Part shown: positions 1-5,677 of the stretch, piece by piece
How positions within the stretch are numbered: the first letter of the stretch is position 1
How the letters are laid out: each line of letters opens with the position of its first letter
Assembly (NCBI GenBank): GCA_037132075.1
Contig: JBAXPV010000084.1
Span: 1-5,955, forward strand
Source of the DNA: JBAXPV01 sp037132075
Lineage (GTDB): Bacteria > Bacteroidota > Bacteroidia > Bacteroidales > CAIXZF01
Reading direction: 5' to 3'
Length of the DNA: 5,955 nucleotides
Notes under the pieces: generated by a model
What the model saw: the letters and a program-made list of their open reading frames with translations, nothing else
Databases searched by the model: none
What the model was told of the DNA's origin: nothing
Translations under genes and position numbers: made by a program

Positions 1-39
1 ACCGGAGGCTTGCCAATTGACAGCGAAGGGAAGGAATGA
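1..39 (+). CDS. Possible C-terminus of a convergent plus-strand gene
   Basis: Plus-strand frame 1 from the window edge reads TGGLPIDSEGKE and stops at TGA (37-39). The residue composition is ordinary for a polar C-terminus and would fit a gene converging on the operon terminator. A second plus-strand frame (2-172) is also open, so the choice is uncertain. Twelve codons are far too few to name a product. Confidence 0.2.
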   Translation, partial: TGGLPIDSEGKE

Positions 40-108
40 AAGTTTCTTTACATCGAAAAAATGCTTGAAGCACTCTATAAAATCAAAATGGATACAGTGG
101 CAAGCCTC
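5..108. repeat. 11-bp inverted repeat in the left intergenic region
   Basis: GAGGCTTGCCA at 5-15 is the exact reverse complement of TGGCAAGCCTC at 98-108, with 82 bp between the arms. The right arm overlaps an 11-bp direct repeat, GCCTCTTTGCA, found at 104-114 and again at 149-159, where it forms part of the operon terminator. No ribosome-binding or promoter motif is evident here. The repeats are real in the sequence; whether they have a role (recombination, att-like site, RNA structure) is unknown and chance is possible. Confidence 0.4.
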
Positions 109-138
109 TTTGCAAAAAATTGGCACCGAAAATGGCAT

Positions 139-170
139 AAAAAAAGCTGCCTCTTTGCAGAAGCAGCCTT
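139..170 (-). terminator. Rho-independent terminator closing the phage-like operon
   Basis: Read on the minus strand, AAGGCTGCTTC (160-170) pairs with GAGGCAGCTTT (143-153) to give an 11-bp stem with two G-U wobbles and a TGCAAA hexaloop. It is followed by seven T residues (plus-strand A at 139-145, partly within the stem). It lies 24 bp past the stop of the last gene. On the plus strand only two T residues follow the stem, so it is directional and would not serve well for a gene arriving from the left. Confidence 0.88.
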
Positions 171-193
171 AACGCTCAATGGAGCCTTTGATG

Positions 194-796
194 TTATGGA
201 ATTTTGATTTTGCGTTGAATTTTCCAAAGGGCACCAATATAGATGTCTTTCTGAATAAGATCATAACTTACCTGGTACATCTGACCTTTTCTGTTGAGGA
301 TTGCTACCGTAGGCATGAAACCGAATTCATTAAAGCTCCTTCCTATTGCTGCTCCTATGAGAAAGCTGTATTTTGGCTCTTTGTCCGGAGACAAAGGCGC
401 TGTGACAAACATGGCTCTTCTGTTCTGAAAAATCAGACCTCTGGATTGCAAGGCATTCTGCCTGACAGTGTCAATCACAACCACCAGGGCCGACGAATCA
501 TTCTTTATGGTGTCTTTGTAGACTTTGGATAAATAGTGATCAGCCAAAATTGCAGCGGTGTCAACCTTGTAATAGCGCCAATAAGGTTTTCCTGTATCCA
601 GGAAAACGATACTTGGAGATGGTTTTGGTAGGTCCACGGAATAAGATACACGATCACCTGGTATGGTATCGGTTACGACATTCCCGCAATCTGTCGGCAC
701 TTTGACATAGTGATAATACACTACGGTAAGCGCTAAGGCTAAAGCCAAGATCAACGATACCAACCAGGGCGTGATCTTCTGAGAAAGAGTCGACAT
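194..796 (-). CDS. N-terminally anchored extracytoplasmic protein, DUF6808-like (200 aa)
   Basis: Residues 11-29 (WLVSLILALALALTVVYYH) form one N-terminal membrane anchor. The rest is predicted outside the cytoplasm: a Pro/Asp-rich linker (33-75) with VTDTIPGD and DLPKPSPS, a middle segment with YKDTIKNDSSALVVVIDTV (93-111), and a strand-rich C-terminal half (about 143-200) with YSFLIGAAIG, PTVAILNRKG and DIYIGALWKIQ. The anchor followed by repeated Asp-Thr-Val/Ile units and a terminal beta region resembles small Bacteroidota phage-locus proteins I associate with DUF6808, whose function is unknown; a spanin-like envelope role is a guess. It starts 2 bp after the previous stop and is the last gene of the unit, with a terminator 24 bp past its TAA (194-196). 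The gene call is firm; the family link is tentative. Confidence 0.8.
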   Translation of the reverse strand: MSTLSQKITPWLVSLILALALALTVVYYHYVKVPTDCGNVVTDTIPGDRVSYSVDLPKPSPSIVFLDTGKPYWRYYKVDTAAILADHYLSKVYKDTIKNDSSALVVVIDTVRQNALQSRGLIFQNRRAMFVTAPLSPDKEPKYSFLIGAAIGRSFNEFGFMPTVAILNRKGQMYQVSYDLIQKDIYIGALWKIQRKIKIP

Positions 797-798
797 GA

Positions 799-1230
799 TC
801 AGGCTTTTTTAAAGAAGTACTTGTATAAGGAGTAAAACAGGTTTATCTGGTGTACCCCGCCACCGCTCTTGAAATTTGGTATAAAGAAAGCCAGCAGGTC
901 AAAGATCCACAGATACCACTTCGATGAAGAGACCGTGGGGAACATCATCAGCATTAAGGTAATCAGCCCGGTTAAGTAAGCCACTAATCTTTCTGCTCCT
1001 ATACCAAAGATCCCTCCCGGGTCTGAAGATGGCAGTTTTGTCGGATCAATCCATGGGGAAGGCGCCGGCTTGGTCGTATCATAGACACAGACAGAATCCG
1101 GGTTTGATTTTGCGACCTTAACCACCGATGTAATTGGCGGCCCATTGGCATTAGAGGTAAAAATCGGGGGAGTGATCGTAGCAAGTAGAAAACTCACCAG
1201 CAAGGCAAAAAGAAACGATTTTAATTTCAT
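799..1230 (-). CDS. Small membrane protein with signal-like N-terminus (143 aa)
   Basis: The function is not recognised. I choose the ATG at 1228-1230 because the product then begins MKLKSFLFALLVSFLLATI, a typical signal peptide or first membrane helix. The longer form from 1350 would overlap the preceding gene by 68 bp and put a polar 40-residue extension before that helix. Residues 25-75 are polar and Pro/Ser/Asp-rich. Two further hydrophobic segments follow, about 83-100 (VAYLTGLITLMLMMFPTV) and 105-119 (WYLWIFDLLAFFIPN), then a basic C-terminus ending KYFFKKA. Such topology would allow a holin-like or other small inner-membrane protein. There is a 52-bp gap to the upstream gene, the only real gap inside the unit. 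The sequence before the start is A/T-rich (ATAATCAAATC) with no Shine-Dalgarno motif. The stop is 2 bp before the next start. Confidence 0.75.
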   Translation of the reverse strand: MKLKSFLFALLVSFLLATITPPIFTSNANGPPITSVVKVAKSNPDSVCVYDTTKPAPSPWIDPTKLPSSDPGGIFGIGAERLVAYLTGLITLMLMMFPTVSSSKWYLWIFDLLAFFIPNFKSGGGVHQINLFYSLYKYFFKKA

Positions 1231-1282
1231 GATTTGATTATTAAAGGGTTTAAAATTTGAATATGTGTCAATGAGTTCGGTA

Positions 1283-1591
1283 TTAGGGTGGCTTATGGTT
1301 GACCAGGTGTTCATCATGAAGGCTTCCGAATTTTCTGTTAATCTCTTCAATTTGCTTACTCAGGCTCTGCAACAACTTCGACTGTTGACGCACTTCCGAT
1401 TTGAGGGTAGCCAGGTCAACATGGATAAGCAGCATTTTTTCAAAGGCACCCGTGTTATTGCACTCCCCAATACACTTGGAATCCGGCTTTTTGCTGTCCA
1501 GGTGCTTCTGCAGAAAGTAACCGATAATCAGGCCCATGGCCACAAGCGCGGTTTTGATCAGCCAATCTTCTAAGGGGGTAATTGTGATCAT
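1283..1591 (-). CDS. Small membrane-anchored coiled-coil protein (102 aa)
   Basis: The function is unknown. Residues 8-27 (DWLIKTALVAMGLIIGYFLQ) form a single hydrophobic membrane segment near the N-terminus. A short polar linker with two cysteines (CIGEC, 40-44) follows. Residues about 50-90 are a heptad-like, charged coiled coil (EVRQQSKLLQSLSKQIEEIN within it). The size and anchor-plus-coil layout recall holin-associated or spanin-like proteins of phages, or a small phage hydrophobic accessory protein; the sequence alone does not separate these. The ATG lies in a 4-bp ATGA overlap with the preceding gene. It is the first of three consecutive genes with membrane segments, which suggests an envelope-acting sub-module at the end of the operon. 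Confidence 0.78.
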   Translation of the reverse strand: MITITPLEDWLIKTALVAMGLIIGYFLQKHLDSKKPDSKCIGECNNTGAFEKMLLIHVDLATLKSEVRQQSKLLQSLSKQIEEINRKFGSLHDEHLVNHKPP

Positions 1592-2055
1592 AAGAATCCA
1601 TTGTTATTGATGGTGAATGAAAGCGACCATCCATGACAGCCGAAAAAGTTGTATTCCGGGTCCGTGTGCATGGCATTGAGGTTTATGTCATGGGTGAGAT
1701 GGGGTGTGATGGAATGGGTTCCTTTATCGGCAGCCATCAGGGTCTTAACAGAGGCCATCAGGGCCTGTGTGTTAGAGAGGACTTCAAGGAATAAAGCAGG
1801 GGTTTGGTCACTGGCTTCCACCTTTTGAATGATATAGAGAAGGCATGTCGAAACTTCAAAAACACTATCGGGGGTTGCTGCGATGGAATCTGCCGATGGA
1901 ACGATAAGTAGCATCGCCGGAAACCTGGTGACAGGGAGGTTCCTTATCGCCAGGGCGAAGTCTGCTTCGGCAGAGATCAGCGTAATGGACTTGATACCGG
2001 CAAGCCTGCTGACAATGGAATCGAAATACGTTTTGAATGAAGCAATTCCTATCAT
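1588..2055 (-). CDS. Possible tail-completion/tail-terminator-like protein (155 aa)
   Basis: A 155-aa soluble protein. Its layout is an N-terminal amphipathic helix (FKTYFDSIVSRLAG, 7-20), a strand-rich middle (RFPAMLLIVPSA, 44-55; VFEVSTCLLYIIQKV, 65-79), a helix (ALFLEVLSNTQALMASVKTL, 87-106), and a C-terminal block ending YNFFGCHGWSLSFTIN (135-150). An alpha/beta protein of 130-160 aa with a terminal aromatic-Gly-Trp strand, just after connector genes, resembles tail-terminator or neck proteins of the lambda gpU / HK97 gp10 kind and small homologues in Bacteroidota phage-like loci. This is a structural guess without a family match. It overlaps the preceding gene by 4 bp and the following one by 4 bp, both ATGA-type junctions that favour coupled translation. 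Confidence 0.75.
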   Translation of the reverse strand: MIGIASFKTYFDSIVSRLAGIKSITLISAEADFALAIRNLPVTRFPAMLLIVPSADSIAATPDSVFEVSTCLLYIIQKVEASDQTPALFLEVLSNTQALMASVKTLMAADKGTHSITPHLTHDINLNAMHTDPEYNFFGCHGWSLSFTINNNGFL

Positions 2056-2951
2056 GGCGCGGTGGTATGGTTTGAGAGTTCCTTTTGTTGGTTAACAAGC
2101 TGGTACATTCTTACCATGATGTCGTACAGGTTTGTATCAGCAACTTCCTTGACTGAGCCGAACACTTGTGATTCTGCAATAGAAAAAAGAAGGCCTAAAA
2201 GCCCGGTTCCGTCGCCTTTGGCGTGAGCGGAATCTGCGTAGAGGTTTTTAAACTTGATAATGTCGGAACCCAGTGGGATTTCTCCTTCATGCAGAAATTG
2301 TTCGCATCCACTGAAAAACAGGAAGATGGCATACTTTATCAGCAGCGGCTTTGATCGAACAATTGGGAGCCATTGTTCAACAGTAGCAGGGTTATACTTC
2401 TCGCGGCGCTGACCATCGAAGAATGGGGAGCGTGTTGCCTGCTCATAATCCAGCCTTTGGGGGCGGTAGATTGTGGCAACCAACTTATTGAGCGTTTCTT
2501 CTTCCCGGGTTTCCACATATTCCAAAAAAAGGTTGTGGGCATCAATAAATTCAATGAAGCTGAGATCCGTCAAAGCATCGGCAGGTCCATGCAGCACCAT
2601 CTCCTTTGTCCGGATGGTAGGAATCATATTTTTGATGAAATGAACATTGACGGCTCTTTTTTCAATACCGTCAACGATCTTCAGAGATGTGAATGAGTCC
2701 ATCAGTTCTGAGAGCCGGTAGACCTGGGCCAGGGTATTTTCTCTTTCAGAAAGGGGAATCTTCTTTATCGGTTCACGGAACTTGATAAAAACATTGACCA
2801 GTCCGATTCTGAAGTGATCATAGGTGACCTCACCGGAGGCATAGCGGACATAATAAGAAAGGAAGTCAAGGAATTGTTCTTTGGACAATTCTGAGATATT
2901 GGAAGGAATGTCAGTAACGTAGTTAAGGGCAGGGATTTCAATGTGGTGCAT
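2052..2951 (-). CDS. Unknown phage-like structural or assembly protein (299 aa)
   Basis: I do not recognise this family. The 299-residue product appears soluble and mostly helical, with no signal peptide. Visible segments are an N-terminal helical part ending in YVRYASGEVTYDHFRIGLVN (34-53), a middle block around FIEFIDAHNLFLEYVETREEE (132-152), a linker with polar and aromatic residues (160-190), a hydrophobic helix KPLLIKYAIFLFFSGCEQFL (201-220), and a C-terminal GLLGLLFSIAESQVFGSVKE then TNLYDIMVRMYQLVNQQ (250-289). The hydrophobic helix carries Lys, Cys and Glu at its ends and looks like a buried core rather than a membrane span. It starts 2 bp after the connector-like gene and overlaps the next gene by 4 bp (ATGA). 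Its place between connector and putative tail-completion gene suggests a neck, tail-tube or assembly role; a tail-assembly chaperone is possible but unproven. Confidence 0.8.
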   Translation of the reverse strand: MHHIEIPALNYVTDIPSNISELSKEQFLDFLSYYVRYASGEVTYDHFRIGLVNVFIKFREPIKKIPLSERENTLAQVYRLSELMDSFTSLKIVDGIEKRAVNVHFIKNMIPTIRTKEMVLHGPADALTDLSFIEFIDAHNLFLEYVETREEETLNKLVATIYRPQRLDYEQATRSPFFDGQRREKYNPATVEQWLPIVRSKPLLIKYAIFLFFSGCEQFLHEGEIPLGSDIIKFKNLYADSAHAKGDGTGLLGLLFSIAESQVFGSVKEVADTNLYDIMVRMYQLVNQQKELSNHTTAP

Positions 2952-2953
2952 AC

Positions 2954-3964
2954 CTATACTCTAAAGTGTTTATTCGAAGAATTATTCCGGTCAGTGAGGT
3001 TTTGTGCAACATACTGAACTCCATCGGCCAGGGCTTTAAGTACCGCGATTTGTTCTTGCAGGCTAATCAATGCCTTGGAAGCCTCCATTTCCAAAGAGGT
3101 GATCAGGGAAGCCTTGGCATCTTTGCCGGCAGTCTTTGTTGCTTTGATGGTAAAATAGCCGGGATTGAAGTTTTCGACAACGGCGTTGGGCAGTACTTCA
3201 ATGCCCAGGCGTTTGAGTGCTGTCACCATAGTATAAAGCGCCAGTGGTATTTTAACAAGTTGAATGATCCTGGCATCATCAGCTGTGGTGGTGCCATCTG
3301 CTATTGCAACCTTGAGTGATTGGAACTTTTCGCTTCCCAGAACGGCAAGCATGACAGTATTTTCAACTTCGCGGATAAAGGGAACAACAGCAAGGAAAAA
3401 CCGTCTGGACTCGTCAATAGGATAGACTTGCTGAAATTCCCTTGCTGAATTCAGGAAAAGCTGTTTGGTAGCCTGGTAGGCTGGTTCTGATGTCCAGTTA
3501 TCCTCTAAAAACGTTTGGTCTTTATTGATTTCAATGAAGTCCAGCATACGATCAGTCAACCGGTGCGCTTTGTAGAGCATGGCCTGGTCGTCCCGTTCTA
3601 CCTGCCACTGGAAGGCAGGTTTCTCATTTTCGCTGACAAAGATTTGTCTTCCTTTATCAGAATGAGTAACGTCTGAGTGTGCAGCATAAGCGCGAAAGGC
3701 ATAGAAGGCAATAGGTTGGCGAACAAACTCGACAAGTTTATCCAGAAAGAGAAAGTCCGCATCATCCTGAGCATCCACCTGATAATCTTCACTGAGGTAA
3801 TGCGCTTCCACTGCCTCATAGAGCTTATTGCCCAGGAGCAATCTCATGTCATCTTCGGTGAGCATCAGATCGGTTTTGAGGTTGTCAAAACTGTTCGATG
3901 CGTAAATGAAGCCCAGGATGGATTTCAGTTCGGCGATGCCATTGTCTGATTTGTTAAACAACAT
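2954..3964 (-). CDS. Head-tail connector-like protein, resembles DUF6712 (336 aa)
   Basis: The protein appears largely helical and soluble. It begins MLFNKSDNGIAELKSILGF, then has a helix pair with RLLLGNKLYEAVEAHYL (41-57). A second, similar module follows in the C-terminal half, REFQQVYPIDESRRFF (175-190) then NTVMLAVLGSEKFQSLKVAI (202-221), so it reads like two repeated halves, each ending in a Leu-Gly-x-x-Leu/Phe motif. This layout matches my memory of DUF6712, a family of Bacteroidota phage-like loci placed after the portal and thought of as gp6/gp8-type connectors that extend the portal ring toward the tail. The C-terminus (about 285-320) is probably coiled coil, then a polar Asn/Ser-rich tail. 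The ATG overlaps the stop of the portal-like gene by 11 bp. The family match is fairly likely; the connector role is inferred from family and position. Confidence 0.65.
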   Translation of the reverse strand: MLFNKSDNGIAELKSILGFIYASNSFDNLKTDLMLTEDDMRLLLGNKLYEAVEAHYLSEDYQVDAQDDADFLFLDKLVEFVRQPIAFYAFRAYAAHSDVTHSDKGRQIFVSENEKPAFQWQVERDDQAMLYKAHRLTDRMLDFIEINKDQTFLEDNWTSEPAYQATKQLFLNSAREFQQVYPIDESRRFFLAVVPFIREVENTVMLAVLGSEKFQSLKVAIADGTTTADDARIIQLVKIPLALYTMVTALKRLGIEVLPNAVVENFNPGYFTIKATKTAGKDAKASLITSLEMEASKALISLQEQIAVLKALADGVQYVAQNLTDRNNSSNKHFRV

Positions 3965-5318
3965 TTTTTACTCTGTTTTGAGGGGTGGTTTGGTCTTCTG
4001 TTTTAACCACATCGTGGAAAAATCCCAGTTTCAGATTTTGCCCGGGGAAATTGATGGCAATGGCCTGGTTAAAGGGTTTGCAGATTATCTTTTCGGGAAT
4101 GGCAATCTCGGTGGAGAGGTAGAGTTTCAGTGCGTAAAGTTGTTCGGAACCACTGGCCAGTTTCCCATCCACGATGATGTTACTCAGGCTTGGGTGCAAT
4201 CCCATGCCGGAGGTGATGGCTGAGTCTGCCTGTTTGGCGATGATCACCTGGGATTCGACAAACTCTTTCACCTTCTGGTCAATGGCTTCAATATCCCATT
4301 CATCTGGGTTTCCTAACTCATTGACTGCCTTCTCACTGGTAAAAAACTTCCCAACGTTGGTTTCGCCTGAGAGAACTTCTGCCAGCTTGCCAAAAATCTG
4401 GTCTTTCAGATCTTCGAGCATGGCTTCTTTGTAGTTCTCATTGTTATCGGCACATTGGCGGATAAGCTCTTCGCGTTTTGCCATCCAGTAAGACTGGGGT
4501 GATTTAATGTGCCACTTGACGTTGAGGGAATTTTTGGAAAGTGATTCAAGTATTCTCGGAATTGATGAACCTCTGTTTATCCAGTCGATGGTCCCAAAGT
4601 GGGCAGGTAATCCATATCGATCTCTCGAGAAGGAGTACATATTATAAAAACCTATCGATATAGCATTTTTCGACGTTGCCGGAGAAAAAACAGGATAGGG
4701 TTTAAAGGTGGCCACCCTTGGAATCTGCCAGTCACCCACGATGATACGTTTTGTTGGTTCATCGAACTTTGTCCATTCCAGGCGGCATTTGTGATAGCCG
4801 ACATGTTTGACGGAAGCAATTCTGAGTTTTCCGGTCAGTCTGCCGGAGAGCTCAGGGGTTAGCTTGGCGAAGTGTCCTTCCATGTGGTAATAGTCCACGA
4901 TTGCTTTTGCCAGTTGTTCCTCGTAATCGAAGGACTCGAGCCAGGCTGTAATCTCTGTATTGTCAACGTACTTCCTGACCTTTTCTCCGTTTAAATACTC
5001 TTCAGTGTAAAGAGCAGGACCCTGGCCCCACAGCAGTCCTCTTTGACGTTTGAACACGCCTTCCGCGAGGTTATTGGATTCAAAAACATCGCGCATTTCC
5101 ATGGGGAGGTTGTTAGAATCTCCACAGGGAACAATGTCATAGGTTCCGATTCTGCGGGGCAGGGTTTCCGACATCATCCGGGAACTCACCGGCAGGACTC
5201 CAATATCTGCCATCTTAACTGAGCCAGCTATCTCGAAGGAGTAGGAAGCGTTTGAAAATGTCGCAACGCCAACATTCCCTCTGCGCAGAACGATTGGTTT
5301 TACCTTCTTTTTAATCAT
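3954..5318 (-). CDS. Phage portal-like protein (454 aa)
   Basis: This is probably a portal protein, the dodecameric ring at one capsid vertex through which DNA enters and leaves. The length fits the 400-500 aa common for the family. Portal-like features in order are: an N-terminal arm; a conserved-looking block around residues 60-104 with SNNLPMEMRDVF and RGLLWGQGPALY; a central YGLPAHFGTIDWI segment (235-247) like the YG-P-W region of portals; a long helical, charged stretch (about 280-360) that could be the stem/wing helices; and a C-terminal segment SAITSGMGLHPSLS followed by GKLASGSEQLYALKLYL (about 366-401), resembling the portal pattern of a glycine loop, then SG-E and a long helix, then I-P. 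No nuclease or ATPase motif is seen. It overlaps the upstream gene by 8 bp and the downstream connector-like gene by 11 bp. The assignment is from sequence pattern and position, not a database match. Confidence 0.72.
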   Translation of the reverse strand: MIKKKVKPIVLRRGNVGVATFSNASYSFEIAGSVKMADIGVLPVSSRMMSETLPRRIGTYDIVPCGDSNNLPMEMRDVFESNNLAEGVFKRQRGLLWGQGPALYTEEYLNGEKVRKYVDNTEITAWLESFDYEEQLAKAIVDYYHMEGHFAKLTPELSGRLTGKLRIASVKHVGYHKCRLEWTKFDEPTKRIIVGDWQIPRVATFKPYPVFSPATSKNAISIGFYNMYSFSRDRYGLPAHFGTIDWINRGSSIPRILESLSKNSLNVKWHIKSPQSYWMAKREELIRQCADNNENYKEAMLEDLKDQIFGKLAEVLSGETNVGKFFTSEKAVNELGNPDEWDIEAIDQKVKEFVESQVIIAKQADSAITSGMGLHPSLSNIIVDGKLASGSEQLYALKLYLSTEIAIPEKIICKPFNQAIAINFPGQNLKLGFFHDVVKTEDQTTPQNRVKNVV

Positions 5319-5595
5319 AGGTAGTAATTCTTTGACCGTTAAAAAACATGAGCAAGGCTTGCCAGCAATTAAGCGGCTGCCCTTCGTCTATGTCGTAGTA
5401 GAATAGCTTGTGATCAGCATTGGCAACCTTTTCTTTAGTGGCTTGTGGGCGAAGTCTGCACGTTTTGATGTACTTCTTTCCGTGGCACGCTCCGGAGTCC
5501 CGGTTGAATGTTGCATGGATTAATGAAAAGCTTCCTCCCTGGGCAGTGATCTTTCGCATCTGAGCGATGGCATCGAATATTTTGATTGTTTCCAC
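5311..5595 (-). CDS. Small conserved-looking protein, first gene of the phage-like operon (94 aa)
   Basis: I do not know a function for this gene. It encodes 94 residues with no signal peptide or membrane segment. Visible features are a central basic stretch with two cysteines (CHGKKYIKTCRLRP, residues 37-50) and a C-terminal block KLFYYDIDEGQPLNCWQALLM (residues 63-83), which looks like a conserved core. Small proteins of this layout, ending in a Tyr-Tyr-Asp / CWQ-L-M-F-NG pattern, are familiar to me from phage-like loci in Bacteroidota next to portal-like genes; this is memory, not a search. The start is GTG at 5593-5595. An in-frame TGA 15 bp upstream excludes any longer form, and the next in-frame start is an ATG at codon 13 (5557-5559). 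Its last 8 bp (ATGATTAA) overlap the start of the portal-like gene, which points to coupled translation and a shared role in the particle. Confidence 0.85.
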   Translation of the reverse strand: METIKIFDAIAQMRKITAQGGSFSLIHATFNRDSGACHGKKYIKTCRLRPQATKEKVANADHKLFYYDIDEGQPLNCWQALLMFFNGQRITTYD

Positions 5596-5634
5596 GCCAC
5601 AATAATACTTTCAAGGGGAGGGATAGGAAAGGAC

Positions 5635-5659
5635 AAAAAAAAACCGGCTTTCGCCGGTT
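5635..5659 (-). terminator. Rho-independent terminator after the radC-family gene
   Basis: On the minus strand the sequence reads AACCGGC, then a GAAA tetraloop, then GCCGGTT: a perfect 7-bp stem at 5642-5659. It is followed directly by an uninterrupted run of T (plus-strand A at 5635-5643). It starts about 19 bp past the radC stop codon and points the same way as that gene. It should end radC transcription before the next minus-strand gene at 5595, so that gene would need its own promoter in the roughly 40-bp interval between them. Confidence 0.93.
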
Positions 5660-5677
5660 CTTTTGAAGCGCTGTGTT

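Noticed and set aside
1..138. Open minus-strand frame after the final terminator, beginning with ATG at 136-138
   Set aside because: Its Phe/Cys-rich composition looks like a non-coding frame, and it begins immediately downstream of the terminator with no promoter seen.
2..172. Open plus-strand frame of 57 codons through the terminator, and a second one at 40-207
   Set aside because: Both run through a directional terminator hairpin, have low-complexity Lys-rich composition and no recognisable domain; the second also overlaps the end of a convincing minus-strand gene.
1231..1282. Internal promoter in the 52-bp gap, with TTGACA on the minus strand at 1266-1271
   Set aside because: No matching -10 or Bacteroidota TAnnTTTG element lies at suitable spacing; the A/T-rich stretch is more simply a translation-start region.
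1231..1350. Longer 183-aa form of the 143-aa membrane protein
   Set aside because: It overlaps the preceding gene by 68 bp and adds a polar extension ahead of a clear signal-like helix beginning at the internal ATG (1228-1230).
2040..2070. Programmed frameshift between the 299-aa and 155-aa genes, as in tail chaperone pairs
   Set aside because: No in-frame X-XXY-YYZ slippery heptamer lies near the junction; an ordinary ATGA overlap explains it.
1265..4434. Several plus-strand open frames of 70-117 codons across the middle of the window
   Set aside because: All lie antisense to well-supported minus-strand genes, which have tight operon spacing and coherent domain-like sequence; the plus-strand products show no motif.
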